From assembly GCF_025989125.1 (NCBI RefSeq), contig NZ_JAPDNR010000001.1, positions 6,560,087-6,624,086 on the forward strand: DNA of 64,000 nucleotides, in the 5' to 3' direction. The notes under the pieces are model-generated. The model had not been told where the DNA came from, ran no database searches, and was given only the letters and a program-made list of their open reading frames with translations. A program made the position numbers and the translations under genes. This DNA comes from Chitinophaga nivalis. Its GTDB lineage: Bacteria > Bacteroidota > Bacteroidia > Chitinophagales > Chitinophagaceae. Shown here in pieces: positions 47,005 to 55,992 of the stretch (position 1 is the first letter of the stretch; every line of letters starts with the position of its first letter).

Positions 47005-47988
47005 CTACTTTTCTCCTATACGATATCCTCCCTCTGGTTGCCTGCTTACTTCCAGCTTATGCAGGTAAGCAATGGCGTTCATAATGGTTATCAGATCATC
47101 TGTTGCATTAAATGTTCCTGAAACGCGCTGCTGTGCAGCTTTTTCTTCAACGGCTATTGGTTCATTAAATTGGTATGATAATCTCCTGCAAACATCCTTC
47201 AACGTAGTGTTGTCAAAATAAATTTTATCTTTTATCCAGCTGGTGGCTTGCTGTATATTGCGATCTGTTTTTGCGTCGTGTAATATATTATCTTCAAAAT
47301 TCACTACCATGCCTGGTGTCAGCAACTGGGTAGTGGATGCACCATTTTTACTGAGGGCTGCTACGGACACTTTACCTTCCAGCAGACTTACACATACCGC
47401 CGTATCCTGCGTAATAAAGGAACTGATGTTAAAGGAGGTTCCCAGGGCTGTTGTTACCATATTGGCGGTATATACCCGGAACGGCCGGTCTTTATCTTTT
47501 GCTACTTCAAAGTAGGCTTCTCCGATCAGCTCCACTTCTCTGGCAGTAGTATTGTAGTCATCAGGATAACGTAATACTGCATTCCGGTTCAGCCATATTT
47601 TTGTTCCATCTCCCATGATCACCGACTTCACACCGCTGCTGCGGTTATCCAGTTCCTTCCACTGTTGCCGGGCAATACCGGTGGTAGCAGCGGGAGATTT
47701 TGCCGTACGTAATTTATAGAACGCCGTGGCCGACATCACCATAATACCAATCAGCACCGCTGCGTATCTTGTCCATGTCCATTGCTTTATTTTTTTACGT
47801 GCCGGCAATACAATAGGTGGTGGTATTACCGGGGCGGTGGGTGCTTGCTCTGCCTCTCTCCATTTACCTTCGAGGAATTCATCCAGTAAAGTATGATCCT
47901 CCCCATTCAGATAAACTGTTACCATTTCCCGTTCTTCCGGCGAGCATTCATTTTTAAAATAACGATCTAATACTTGCAGCGTAATCAC
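47005..47988 (-). CDS. FecR family anti-sigma factor
   Basis: Inner-membrane protein of 327 aa with a GTG start. Cytoplasmic N-terminal part (about 1-70) expected to bind sigma; one TM helix near residues 75-91 (YAAVLIGIMVMSATAFY); periplasmic FecR domain with KSVIMGDGTKIWLNRNA and GEAYFEVAKD; C-terminal DUF4974-like domain (IYFDNTTLKDVCRRLS). It should hold the fused sigma protein encoded upstream until the receptor reports ligand. It is followed by the receptor gene after 124 nt and preceded by the sigma gene by 138 nt. Confidence 0.93.
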   Translation of the reverse strand: MITLQVLDRYFKNECSPEEREMVTVYLNGEDHTLLDEFLEGKWREAEQAPTAPVIPPPIVLPARKKIKQWTWTRYAAVLIGIMVMSATAFYKLRTAKSPAATTGIARQQWKELDNRSSGVKSVIMGDGTKIWLNRNAVLRYPDDYNTTAREVELIGEAYFEVAKDKDRPFRVYTANMVTTALGTSFNISSFITQDTAVCVSLLEGKVSVAALSKNGASTTQLLTPGMVVNFEDNILHDAKTDRNIQQATSWIKDKIYFDNTTLKDVCRRLSYQFNEPIAVEEKAAQQRVSGTFNATDDLITIMNAIAYLHKLEVSRQPEGGYRIGEK

Positions 47989-48126
47989 CGATAATAATTG
48001 AATAAAGCGTCAAAATATACTATCTACACATACAGTACGATCGGTAATTAAAAAGTGAGGAGGAAAAAAATGGAATTCACATTTTGGTAACATTGGAAAT
48101 CATACACCGGGGTTAACGGCGGCGTA

Positions 48127-49980
48127 TTAGTGGTGCATAATCACCGGATAAGCCATCGCTGGTGCGGTTCCTACCGGCTGTACCACTGGCAGCAACGGTT
48201 GCTGGCGGCGGGCGCCGGTTGTGCTGATCAGCTCCACGGCTTTCGCTATCAGGGGATCTTTGGTACTTCCCAGGGGCGCCAGGGGCAGACTGGCCAGTTC
48301 ATCTATGGGGTACAAGGGCGCAATGCCTCGGTTATATCCGCCCGCGCCGGTGGCATTTTGTAGTTTATAGGTAACCGGCATTAATATCCAGGGGATTCTT
48401 TTGGGTGTGCGTTTATCAGCGATGGTAACCATGCCTTCATCTTTGCCGAGCGTAGTGGTGCCAATCTGTACTACTGTTGCATAGGGTTTCAGGTTATTCA
48501 CCATTAACTCAGCTGCAGAAGCGGTATGATTACCGGTAAGGATGTATACTTTATTCAGCCGGAGCTGCAAAGGCCTTACCTGTTCAAAGGTAACAGCCGT
48601 ACCATTTTCCGGCAGCGACATGGCCAGGCTGAACGCCATGTTGCGATTACCCAGGTGGCTATTACCGGTATATTTAACGAAGATGCTTTCTTCACTGATA
48701 TTATTACCGATCAGGGCACATAATACGGCGGCCATCGCCACGCTTCCACCCGGACTATAACGCAGGTCCAGTATCAGCTGTGTAACGCCTGCCTGTTTAA
48801 ATTGATTGAAAGCAGCCAATACACCGGCGCTTTGTGTATCATCAAAATAATTAAAACACAGGTAGCCTGTTTTTTTCTGCGCAAGCGTCCATATATCGGA
48901 TTGCTGCACCGCTGGTTCTTCTGTGTAGCCGCCACGGGATATTTCCTGTACGTTCCCTTCTGTGATGGTGCCATCTGCATTTATGGTGGCCCTTGTCAGG
49001 CTGCCTTTTCCCGTGGTGGCCAGTTGCTGCAGCAAAGTGGTGGCATTGGTACTATTCAGCAATGTGCCGTTGATACGGGTAAACAGCCCTCCTCTTTCCA
49101 GGTCTTTGGATGCCGCAGGCGAACCTGCCTGTACCAGCTGTATGACGCCGAGTGCGCCCCCCGGGGCCTGCGGATAACCGATAACAGTGGCTTCCATGCC
49201 ATATACACTCCGCAAACTGGTTGGTAAGGTATTGGCATTGGCAGGATCATATATAAAGGAAAAACGGTCTGCCGCGTTGCGCAACTGATGAAAATAATCA
49301 GGTGCGGAGAGCTGTTGATCTGCGGTTGCAGGCAAACCATCTTTCCAGTAGTAGAAATATTGCATGCTGTCCAGTATCCACTGGTTGACCTCCTGCGTGG
49401 TTACCGGTCCGGATGGCTGTATATCCCCTTTGTCTTTGGAACAGGCGCTGATAAACAGACAGCTCAGCACCAACAGGGTCATATTCCCAATACTCTTACG
49501 AATCAGATAGGTAGCTGTTTTGAGATGACTTCGTACAGTCGTAACTGATATATTGAGCATAGTGGCTATTTCTTTGTGAGAGTATCCGGAATAACGGAAT
49601 TGATAAACCCGGCGGGGTTTTTCAGGCATGGTACGTAAAATATTACTGAGGCGGGATTGCAGTTGTTTGTGATGGAGGTTGCTGTGCACCATTTCGTCTG
49701 CGGCGGCTGATGTCACCTGGGAGATGTTTTTGTGAGCGGCGGAAACGAGGGCTGCTTTCCGGCTTTCATCGATGACCACCCGTTTGGCAATCACATACAA
49801 CAGCGGAAAAATATCCTCTTCTTCACTGCTGATCATATCCATCCGTTCCCACAACCGCAGAAAACATTGCTGTGCAATATCCTTTGCACGATGTCTATCA
49901 CCGGAAAGTTTATATGCAAAATCATATACTTTCTGGTAATTAACTTTATATACCTTAATGAAAAGATCCTCTAAAGACAT
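48127..49980 (-). CDS. ECF sigma factor fused in frame to an S41 C-terminal-processing-type protease
   Basis: Single open frame of 617 aa. Residues 1-165 are a FecI-type ECF sigma factor (region 2 RAKDIAQQCFLRLWE; region 4 YSHKEIATMLNISVTTVRSH). Residues 167-180 (NMTLLVLSCLFISAC) are a hydrophobic stretch ending in a lipobox Cys180. Residues 190-590 are an S41 protease: start VNQWILDSMQYFYYWKD, a PDZ-like part, DLRYSPGG, catalytic S488 in TASAAE and K513 in LGKDEG, spaced 25 as in Tsp/Prc. Met167 (codon at 49480-49482) could start a separate lipoprotein. A FecR gene lies downstream. The joint reads cleanly, but a sequencing indel cannot be excluded. Confidence 0.85.
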   Translation of the reverse strand: MSLEDLFIKVYKVNYQKVYDFAYKLSGDRHRAKDIAQQCFLRLWERMDMISSEEEDIFPLLYVIAKRVVIDESRKAALVSAAHKNISQVTSAAADEMVHSNLHHKQLQSRLSNILRTMPEKPRRVYQFRYSGYSHKEIATMLNISVTTVRSHLKTATYLIRKSIGNMTLLVLSCLFISACSKDKGDIQPSGPVTTQEVNQWILDSMQYFYYWKDGLPATADQQLSAPDYFHQLRNAADRFSFIYDPANANTLPTSLRSVYGMEATVIGYPQAPGGALGVIQLVQAGSPAASKDLERGGLFTRINGTLLNSTNATTLLQQLATTGKGSLTRATINADGTITEGNVQEISRGGYTEEPAVQQSDIWTLAQKKTGYLCFNYFDDTQSAGVLAAFNQFKQAGVTQLILDLRYSPGGSVAMAAVLCALIGNNISEESIFVKYTGNSHLGNRNMAFSLAMSLPENGTAVTFEQVRPLQLRLNKVYILTGNHTASAAELMVNNLKPYATVVQIGTTTLGKDEGMVTIADKRTPKRIPWILMPVTYKLQNATGAGGYNRGIAPLYPIDELASLPLAPLGSTKDPLIAKAVELISTTGARRQQPLLPVVQPVGTAPAMAYPVIMHH

Positions 49981-50166
49981 TCCTTAAAATATTAGGACTA
50001 AAATAAGCACCTACTATTATCCTAATGTTAATGAACTTATAAATCCGGAAACTTTTTGCAGCATAAAGGTTTCAAAGGGGTTATGAATGGCATGGAAAAC
50101 TAATCCGTCCGGATAAACTGTTGCCTCCCTTCTCAACATGATAAGAAAAGAGGCAACCGGCTTTTA

Positions 50167-51087
50167 TTATTTCTTTTCCAGGGCCTGTAATCTGGCGTCG
50201 AGGTCCTGGTTCTTTTTATTCAACTGAATGATATATAAGGTTAGTTCTTCCACTTTCTGCATCAGCTTCCGGTTGATTTCACCGAGATCCTGTCCGTTGG
50301 CCTCCATTTCAGTAGCTGCCGGAATTTCAGGCAAACGGTGATGTGTGTGAATATATTGTTCCAGGGCCGCAATATCCCGAAGTGGGTAATCCTGCGCGAA
50401 CACAAAATCCGGCCAGTCTTTAGCGGTCACTTTTACGCGTTTGGCTTTTATATCTCCGTTCACGGCCAGTTTTATCTGGGGGTCTGCAGCACCGTTACCG
50501 ATAGCCACGTTACCGGTTGTTCCGGAAATAAACAGGGAATTAGCCAGGTAGTTGTCATCCTGGGTTCTGAAACCCATGCTTACTTTATAGGCTGCTTCTC
50601 CGGGATCAGCTGCAATTACCATGCTGTGGGTCCAGGTACCACCGGCACTCACTACGCGATAGAACCCCACACCAACATAAGAGCCAGTCAGAAAATATAC
50701 GTCATAGGCTGTTGCTGCTGCACCAGCTGCATTAGGCACCAGTTTAAATGCACTAAAGGCACCACCGGATCGTCCTTGCCTGCTGGCAATTGCCGCTACC
50801 CCAAATCCCTGTGCATCCAGCGAACTACCATTACTGGTTCTGATTGTCAGTTCGGCACTGGTCAACTGGCTGGGATCTGCATTAAACCCATTCCCCCCGT
50901 AAAAAGTAATCGTTGCATTTCGGCCACCTTGCATTAAATTAATTGTGCCCGCTTTTACCCAGGAGTTAGTTCCCTGCGTAACACCATTTAAAGAATAAGT
51001 AGCATCTACCTGTGCATGGAGGGCGGTATGACAGGTCATCATAACAATGAGGCTATACAAAAAACGTTGGCATGTCTTCCAATTCAT
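50167..51087 (-). CDS. Secreted protein with tail-fibre-like C terminus and coiled coil
   Basis: Protein of 306 aa with a signal peptide (about 1-25). The N-terminal 190 residues are beta-rich and unassigned. The segment IKLAVNGDIKAKRVKVTAKDWPDFVF near 205-230 and the following HRLPEIPAATEMEANGQDLGE are typical of a common Bacteroidota C-terminal unit (peptidase S74/tail-spike-like), ending in a coiled coil from about 265 (MQKVEELTLYIIQLNKKNQ). Probably trimeric and secreted. Not related to the sigma operon; a weak hairpin (about 50126-50160) follows its end. Confidence 0.75.
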   Translation of the reverse strand: MNWKTCQRFLYSLIVMMTCHTALHAQVDATYSLNGVTQGTNSWVKAGTINLMQGGRNATITFYGGNGFNADPSQLTSAELTIRTSNGSSLDAQGFGVAAIASRQGRSGGAFSAFKLVPNAAGAAATAYDVYFLTGSYVGVGFYRVVSAGGTWTHSMVIAADPGEAAYKVSMGFRTQDDNYLANSLFISGTTGNVAIGNGAADPQIKLAVNGDIKAKRVKVTAKDWPDFVFAQDYPLRDIAALEQYIHTHHRLPEIPAATEMEANGQDLGEINRKLMQKVEELTLYIIQLNKKNQDLDARLQALEKK

Positions 51088-51157
51088 AGGTATCCTTTTG
51101 ACTGCGAAGCTAGGGAATATCCCTATTATGGGGATCAGTTACTGCTATAAAAAAACG

Positions 51158-51184
51158 TCTCCGGTGAAATGTTTTCACCGGAGA
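51158..51184 (-). terminator. Intrinsic terminator after the M1 peptidase gene
   Basis: 12-bp perfect stem (51158-51169 with 51173-51184) with a 3-nt loop. On the minus strand it is followed by ACGTTTTTTT, a good U-tract. Confidence 0.85.
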
Positions 51185-51207
51185 TGTTTCATCATTGATG
51201 TGATTTT

Positions 51208-53820
51208 TTATTTAAAAAACTCATCCCCCCATCCACTATTCACGGATACCTTGGTTACTTTCAACTGCGTATCAAATCCATCTGTGGTAGTACGGAGACT
51301 GAAAGGAATTTTGATACCCTCATTCACTTCGCGGTAATCGGCATAATCGGTCATCACTTCCTTCGCATTGCTTTCCTGTGTAGCCGGGAATGTCGTTCTT
51401 ACTTTCAGACCAGTCTTACAATCGTAGTAATTACGGAATATCACTCCATTGGTAGTAGCGATGGTTAGCACATAGGTTTGTATACCCTCTATCTCTGCTG
51501 TCAGCGGCGCCAGTTCTATTTTCACTTTATCTGCTTCACTGGTGAAATACAATTCCGGAAACAGGATTTCCCGCTCTTTCTCTGCCGCTTTTTCTGCAGC
51601 GGACAGCGGCAGTTTCCTGCCTCCCAATGTAACGGCCACCTCTTCTCCATTGATCACTGTTTTTTTAACAATCTGGCCTATTACCGGCACAAATACTTCC
51701 TGGCTGAACTTATCGGGTTGCTTCCATTTTATTTTCACGTCTACCTGCGTACCTCTTGCATTACCGGTTGCTTCTATGCCATAATCCTTAATTTTTCTAA
51801 GTTTATCTGCGCCACCAATAGCGTTGACATGCCCATTTAATACTGTCGTAGCAGTAACACCTGCCGGCACAGGTTTTCCGGCAGCCGCTTTCCAGGTATT
51901 ATTCTCCGGATGGATGTCCGGGAAATGACCGGCCGGATCTATCTCTACTTTCGTCAATGGCGCCGCAGACGGGTAGCGGAAAGTCCAGGTACAGCCCCGC
52001 TGCCAGATTTCTACCGGCAACCGAACGGTATCTGTTTTACCTTTTTCATCCTGTATGGCGATGACCACCGGCATAGGCAATTGTTCCAGGTTTTGTATGG
52101 TAATCAATGCCCCCAACGCCGGATTTTCCTGTACATATTTCACACCTTTTATTGCCTGGTCCAGTTTCCAGTTATTGAAGAACCAACCACGCCAGAACCA
52201 GCTTAGATCCTCTCCTGAGGCGTTTTCCATGGTACGGAAAAAATCCCACGGAGTAGGATGCTTAAATGCCCAGCGTTTAATGTATTCGCGGAAAGCATAA
52301 TCAAACCGCTGCGGTCCCAGGATCTGATGCCGCAACAGGCTTAAGCCCATCGCCGGTTTGTAATAAGCTGCAACGCCGTTGTAATTCAGGTCAATCACAT
52401 CCGGGGTGTTCATGATGGCTTCTTCATATGCGGAGAACATCCCCGGGGCGTTCTGTTGTATCTTTTCTTCGCCGTGATACTCTCCCTTGTTAAAGGCTTT
52501 GGTGGCCAATCTGTTGATGAATGTATTAAACCCTTCATCCATCCAGGCATATTTACGTTCATTGGAACCTACAATCATGGGAAACCAGTTATGCCCGAAT
52601 TCATGATTGGTCACGCCCCACAACCCACCCTTTGATGAGTAGGAAGAACAGAAAACAATACCCGGATATTCCATTCCATGTGCAATACCTGCTACATTGG
52701 TCGCTACCGGATAAGTATATACGTACCAGTCTTTTGAATATTGTTCGATACAACCTTTCACATATTCTGTAGATCTGCCCCAGGCGTCATTACCTCCTGC
52801 TTCCACGGGATAAACGGATTGCGCCAGCGCTTTTTTTCCACCTGGCAGGTCAATGCGCGCAGCATCCCACAGGAAGGCCGCAGAAGCGGCCCAGGCTACA
52901 TCGCGGGCATTTTTACAGGTAAAGTGCCAGGTGCGGTCTCCTTTCGTGGGCAGCTTTGTTAAGGCACTGCTGTCACGGATCATCACAGTTTTGTCACTAT
53001 TACGGGCTTTTGCCAGCAAGGCTGCTTCGGTGGCGCTGAGCACCTGTGTTTCATTCACCAGTTCGCCGGAACCTACTACCAACATATTGGCCGGCGCCGT
53101 GATGGTATAATCATAGTTACCATATTCCAGGTAAAATTCACCGGCTCCCAGGTAAGGCAGGGTATTCCATCCCAGCACATCATCATATACGGCCATACGC
53201 GGATACCATTGTGCGATCTGATAGATCCGGCCGTCGCGTTTACGTTGCAAGCCGGTACGATCTACGCCAAACTCCGGCACCGTATAGGCGTAATGGATGG
53301 TAATCTGCAGAGAGCCGCCTGTTTTGAGCGCTTCTTTCAGGCGAATCTGCATCCGGGTATCGTCTACCAGGTAATCTGCCGTGCTGCTTTTGCCATTGGC
53401 TGATACATTCACGGTCTGCAGTTCAAAACCGTTGGTATATTGCGCGCTGGCAAAACGATCGCCAACCGCAGTGGTGGCAGCTGTACCTCTCGCATCTTTG
53501 CGAAAAAGCTGCTGATCCAGCTGCAGCCAGAGAAAGGGCAGCTGATCCGGGCTGTTATTGCGATAGGTAATGGTAACGGATCCGCTGATACGCTGTTTCG
53601 CAGTATCCAGGGTAACGGCCAGCTTATAGTCGGCCGTATTTTGCCAGTATTTAGGGCCGGGAGCGCCGCCTGCACTGCGGTATTCATTGCCGGCAGCGGG
53701 ATAAAATAAGGGGGAGAATGCCGCGTGGTGGTCATATTTTGACGCGGTTTGTGCTGCTCCCTGCTGTATCGTTCCTATTAATAATAAGGATACGACCGCA
53801 TAGATGCTCTTCAATTTCAT
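51208..53820 (-). CDS. M1 family aminopeptidase
   Basis: Exported zinc metallopeptidase of 870 aa from the ATG at 53820, chosen because MKLKSIYAVVSLLLIG is a signal peptide (the frame is open 19 codons upstream). The zinc site HEFGH is at H406-H410, with the third ligand E429 in WMDEGFN. An N-terminal beta domain precedes it, and a C-terminal domain of about 200 residues follows the catalytic part and resembles outer-membrane lipoprotein-carrier-like sheets (VDVKIKWKQPDKFSQEV). It probably degrades peptides in the periplasm. Confidence 0.92.
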   Translation of the reverse strand: MKLKSIYAVVSLLLIGTIQQGAAQTASKYDHHAAFSPLFYPAAGNEYRSAGGAPGPKYWQNTADYKLAVTLDTAKQRISGSVTITYRNNSPDQLPFLWLQLDQQLFRKDARGTAATTAVGDRFASAQYTNGFELQTVNVSANGKSSTADYLVDDTRMQIRLKEALKTGGSLQITIHYAYTVPEFGVDRTGLQRKRDGRIYQIAQWYPRMAVYDDVLGWNTLPYLGAGEFYLEYGNYDYTITAPANMLVVGSGELVNETQVLSATEAALLAKARNSDKTVMIRDSSALTKLPTKGDRTWHFTCKNARDVAWAASAAFLWDAARIDLPGGKKALAQSVYPVEAGGNDAWGRSTEYVKGCIEQYSKDWYVYTYPVATNVAGIAHGMEYPGIVFCSSYSSKGGLWGVTNHEFGHNWFPMIVGSNERKYAWMDEGFNTFINRLATKAFNKGEYHGEEKIQQNAPGMFSAYEEAIMNTPDVIDLNYNGVAAYYKPAMGLSLLRHQILGPQRFDYAFREYIKRWAFKHPTPWDFFRTMENASGEDLSWFWRGWFFNNWKLDQAIKGVKYVQENPALGALITIQNLEQLPMPVVIAIQDEKGKTDTVRLPVEIWQRGCTWTFRYPSAAPLTKVEIDPAGHFPDIHPENNTWKAAAGKPVPAGVTATTVLNGHVNAIGGADKLRKIKDYGIEATGNARGTQVDVKIKWKQPDKFSQEVFVPVIGQIVKKTVINGEEVAVTLGGRKLPLSAAEKAAEKEREILFPELYFTSEADKVKIELAPLTAEIEGIQTYVLTIATTNGVIFRNYYDCKTGLKVRTTFPATQESNAKEVMTDYADYREVNEGIKIPFSLRTTTDGFDTQLKVTKVSVNSGWGDEFFK

Positions 53821-53902
53821 CGATGGTGATTTAGATTTGTTGCTGCTAATATAATGAAGAGCCATGCGAATTTCCAATCTATCGCAGCTGTTTTATCACT
53901 TG

Positions 53903-54481
53903 TTAAGTATTTTCTGCTTTCAGTTTGTTTTTCAATTGTTTCAACCGGAAGGCAAAGAGGATGCTCAGTATACCGGTACCCCAAAAAGCAGCGGCCATTA
54001 AACCCAATATAGTAGCCACTCCCAGGGCTGGGTTATCCAATATCACCACGGCAATAATAATCAGGCCGATACCGCCTGCCAACAGCCATCCCCAACCGGA
54101 AACCCCTTGTGTATTGAGCTGAATGGAATAACCAATCAGACTGATACCCCTGAATAAAAACCAGAAGCCGAGAAATAACGGAATAACGGCCATACTGATG
54201 GCCGGATGGATAATCAGTATAAAACCCACTACCAGATCTATAATGCCGGAAGCCAGTGCCCAGCCCCAGCCATAGGAGGTTTTACGGTTGCTGATGGCGA
54301 AAATCGTTTCAAAAAGGCCGGTTACAAATAACGTCACACTAAAAAAGACGCTCAACAATATATAACTGCTGAATGGGTTACTGAATACCACAAAACCTGC
54401 CAGCAAAAAAATAATGCCGTTAATCAGGTAAAGTCCCCAATATTTTACGTTCTCCCGAATCGTGTTAAGCAAGGCTGACAT
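53903..54481 (-). CDS. HdeD/DUF308 family membrane protein
   Basis: Protein of 192 aa from the ATG at 54481. Six hydrophobic segments arranged as repeated pairs, with WYxxxG-like blocks (WGLYLINGIIFLLAG, GWGWALASGIIDLVVGFIL, WLLAGGIGLIIIAVVIL) typical of DUF308. E. coli HdeD is linked to acid resistance; here the role is unknown. The short C-terminal tail is basic and cytoplasmic. Divergent from the desaturase gene. Confidence 0.85.
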   Translation of the reverse strand: MSALLNTIRENVKYWGLYLINGIIFLLAGFVVFSNPFSSYILLSVFFSVTLFVTGLFETIFAISNRKTSYGWGWALASGIIDLVVGFILIIHPAISMAVIPLFLGFWFLFRGISLIGYSIQLNTQGVSGWGWLLAGGIGLIIIAVVILDNPALGVATILGLMAAAFWGTGILSILFAFRLKQLKNKLKAENT

Positions 54482-54647
54482 AAAAAATATTTTAATGTTA
54501 TAAAACAATCACTATGTTCTTCCTAACAGCTTCCATTACAAAAAGTTCATCATAACATCATAAAGAAAAAACAACCAAAAGCACTTAACTTTGTCCGAAC
54601 TGATTTTAATCATAGATTTCAATAACGACGGAAATTATATTTGTGGA

Positions 54648-55523
54648 ATGAATAAGGCGATAAAGCAAGACAGAATTTCTCCAAACTGGTGGCATCAAGT
54701 GGATTTCCTGGGCATACATGCTGTGCCCCTACTGGCATTTTTCACTGGCACTACAGCGTTCGACTGGATTTTATGCGGCGTATTGTACGTGGTCCGCATG
54801 TTTTTCGTGACAGCCGGTTATCACCGGTATTTCTCGCATCGCGCATTTAAAACGTCGCGGTTCTTTCAATTTATTTTGGCGGGCGGTGCGCAAAGCAGTT
54901 TACAGAAAGGTGCGCTCTGGTGGTCGGCCAATCACCGTATCCACCATAAATACAGCGATACACCCGATGATCCACACTCTGCAAACGTATACGGTTTCTG
55001 GTATGCACACATCGGCTGGATCATGGGACCTGAATACAAACCTACCCGTTTCGATCTGATCAAAGACCACAAAGCCAAAGAACTTTTATGGCTGAACAAA
55101 TATCATATGATACCTGCATTGGTATTAATGGTAGCGGTATACTTTGTTGGGAATAAAGTAAATGGTACGGGTTGGTTCGATTGGACTGCCGGTTTATCTA
55201 CCGTGTTAATTGGTTTCTTCCTGAGCACAGTTATTCTGTATCATGGTACCTTTACCATTAACTCCCTCACTCATAAGTTTGGTAACAAACGTTATCAGAC
55301 CGGTGATGAATCCCGCAACAGCCTGATACTGGCGTTGGTTACCCTGGGCGAAGGCTGGCATAATAATCACCACTATTATCAAAGTGCTGCCCGGCAAGGT
55401 TTTTACTGGTGGGAAATAGATATTACCTATTACGTGATCAAAACACTCGGATTTTTTGGCATCGTATGGGAAATACGTCCGGTACCGGCCAAAGTGAAAG
55501 ACAGCAATAAATTAAAAGGATAA
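54648..55523 (+). CDS. Acyl-CoA/fatty acid desaturase
   Basis: Membrane-bound di-iron desaturase of 291 aa from the ATG at 54648. The three histidine boxes are present in order: HRYFSHR, NHRIHHKYSD and EGWHNNHHYY, and hydrophobic segments lie between them. It introduces a double bond, usually delta-9, into fatty acyl chains to adjust membrane fluidity. The upstream gap holds two TAnnTTTG matches, TAACTTTG at 54586-54593 (more plausible) and TATATTTG at 54636-54643 (directly before the ATG). A strong terminator follows. Confidence 0.93.
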   Translation: MNKAIKQDRISPNWWHQVDFLGIHAVPLLAFFTGTTAFDWILCGVLYVVRMFFVTAGYHRYFSHRAFKTSRFFQFILAGGAQSSLQKGALWWSANHRIHHKYSDTPDDPHSANVYGFWYAHIGWIMGPEYKPTRFDLIKDHKAKELLWLNKYHMIPALVLMVAVYFVGNKVNGTGWFDWTAGLSTVLIGFFLSTVILYHGTFTINSLTHKFGNKRYQTGDESRNSLILALVTLGEGWHNNHHYYQSAARQGFYWWEIDITYYVIKTLGFFGIVWEIRPVPAKVKDSNKLKG

Positions 55524-55540
55524 ACCTATTTCACAACATA

Positions 55541-55577
55541 AAAAGCGGAGATATCATCAGTTGATATCTCCGCTTTT
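55541..55577. terminator. Bidirectional intrinsic terminator
   Basis: 16-bp stem (55541-55556 with 55562-55577) with a 5-nt loop and TTTTTTTT on the plus strand, AAAA on the other side. It separates the desaturase gene from the convergent NTF2-like gene. Confidence 0.9.
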
Positions 55578-55579
55578 TT

Positions 55580-55981
55580 TTACGCCGGCAGCACCGTTTC
55601 CTGCAGATAGCGCCACTTCGCATTCCCATCCGGCCCAGGCACAAACAACGCGGTGCCAACCCGTCTGTTGACGCCACTTTCCAGCTCCTGTACTTCTTCA
55701 TACCCGATCAATACCATGCCTGGCTGTTCGTAATGTACCACGAAATCCTTGATGGTTACGGTAACCCCGGGCCTGCTGCCATAGGCAACCGGTAACCACG
55801 CCGCCAATGTGGTCAACGTCTGGCTGCCGCCATTGATACCAATCATGTGGAAAGCAGGATCAAAATCTGCCAGTATCGCCTGTTCATTTTCGGCGTTCTT
55901 TGTTACTGTTCCGCGGAACCAGTCTTGTATCCGGTCCTGAAAACGAATAATCGTCTGCGTTGCGCTTGTTGTTAAATCCAT
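55580..55981 (-). CDS. NTF2/SnoaL-like small protein
   Basis: Cytoplasmic 133-aa protein. Its layout (N-terminal helix with Ile/Trp, FDPAFHMIGINGG, TVTIKDFVVHYEQPGMVLIGYEEVQEL, C-terminal WRYLQETVL) fits the cone-shaped NTF2/DUF4440 fold; no catalytic residues are obvious. It starts 11 nt after the MFS transporter stop on the same strand, so they are probably co-transcribed. Confidence 0.6.
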   Translation of the reverse strand: MDLTTSATQTIIRFQDRIQDWFRGTVTKNAENEQAILADFDPAFHMIGINGGSQTLTTLAAWLPVAYGSRPGVTVTIKDFVVHYEQPGMVLIGYEEVQELESGVNRRVGTALFVPGPDGNAKWRYLQETVLPA

Positions 55982-55992
55982 ATAAACAATAT

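Noticed and set aside
33189..50000. Mobile element carrying the lipoprotein system
   Set aside because: No transposase, integrase, tRNA target site or flanking direct repeats were seen; the repeated sequences found are local duplications.
50167..51087. Phage tail-fibre gene of a prophage
   Set aside because: The C-terminal unit resembles tail fibres but the protein has a signal peptide and no phage genes are nearby; such units are common in secreted Bacteroidota proteins.
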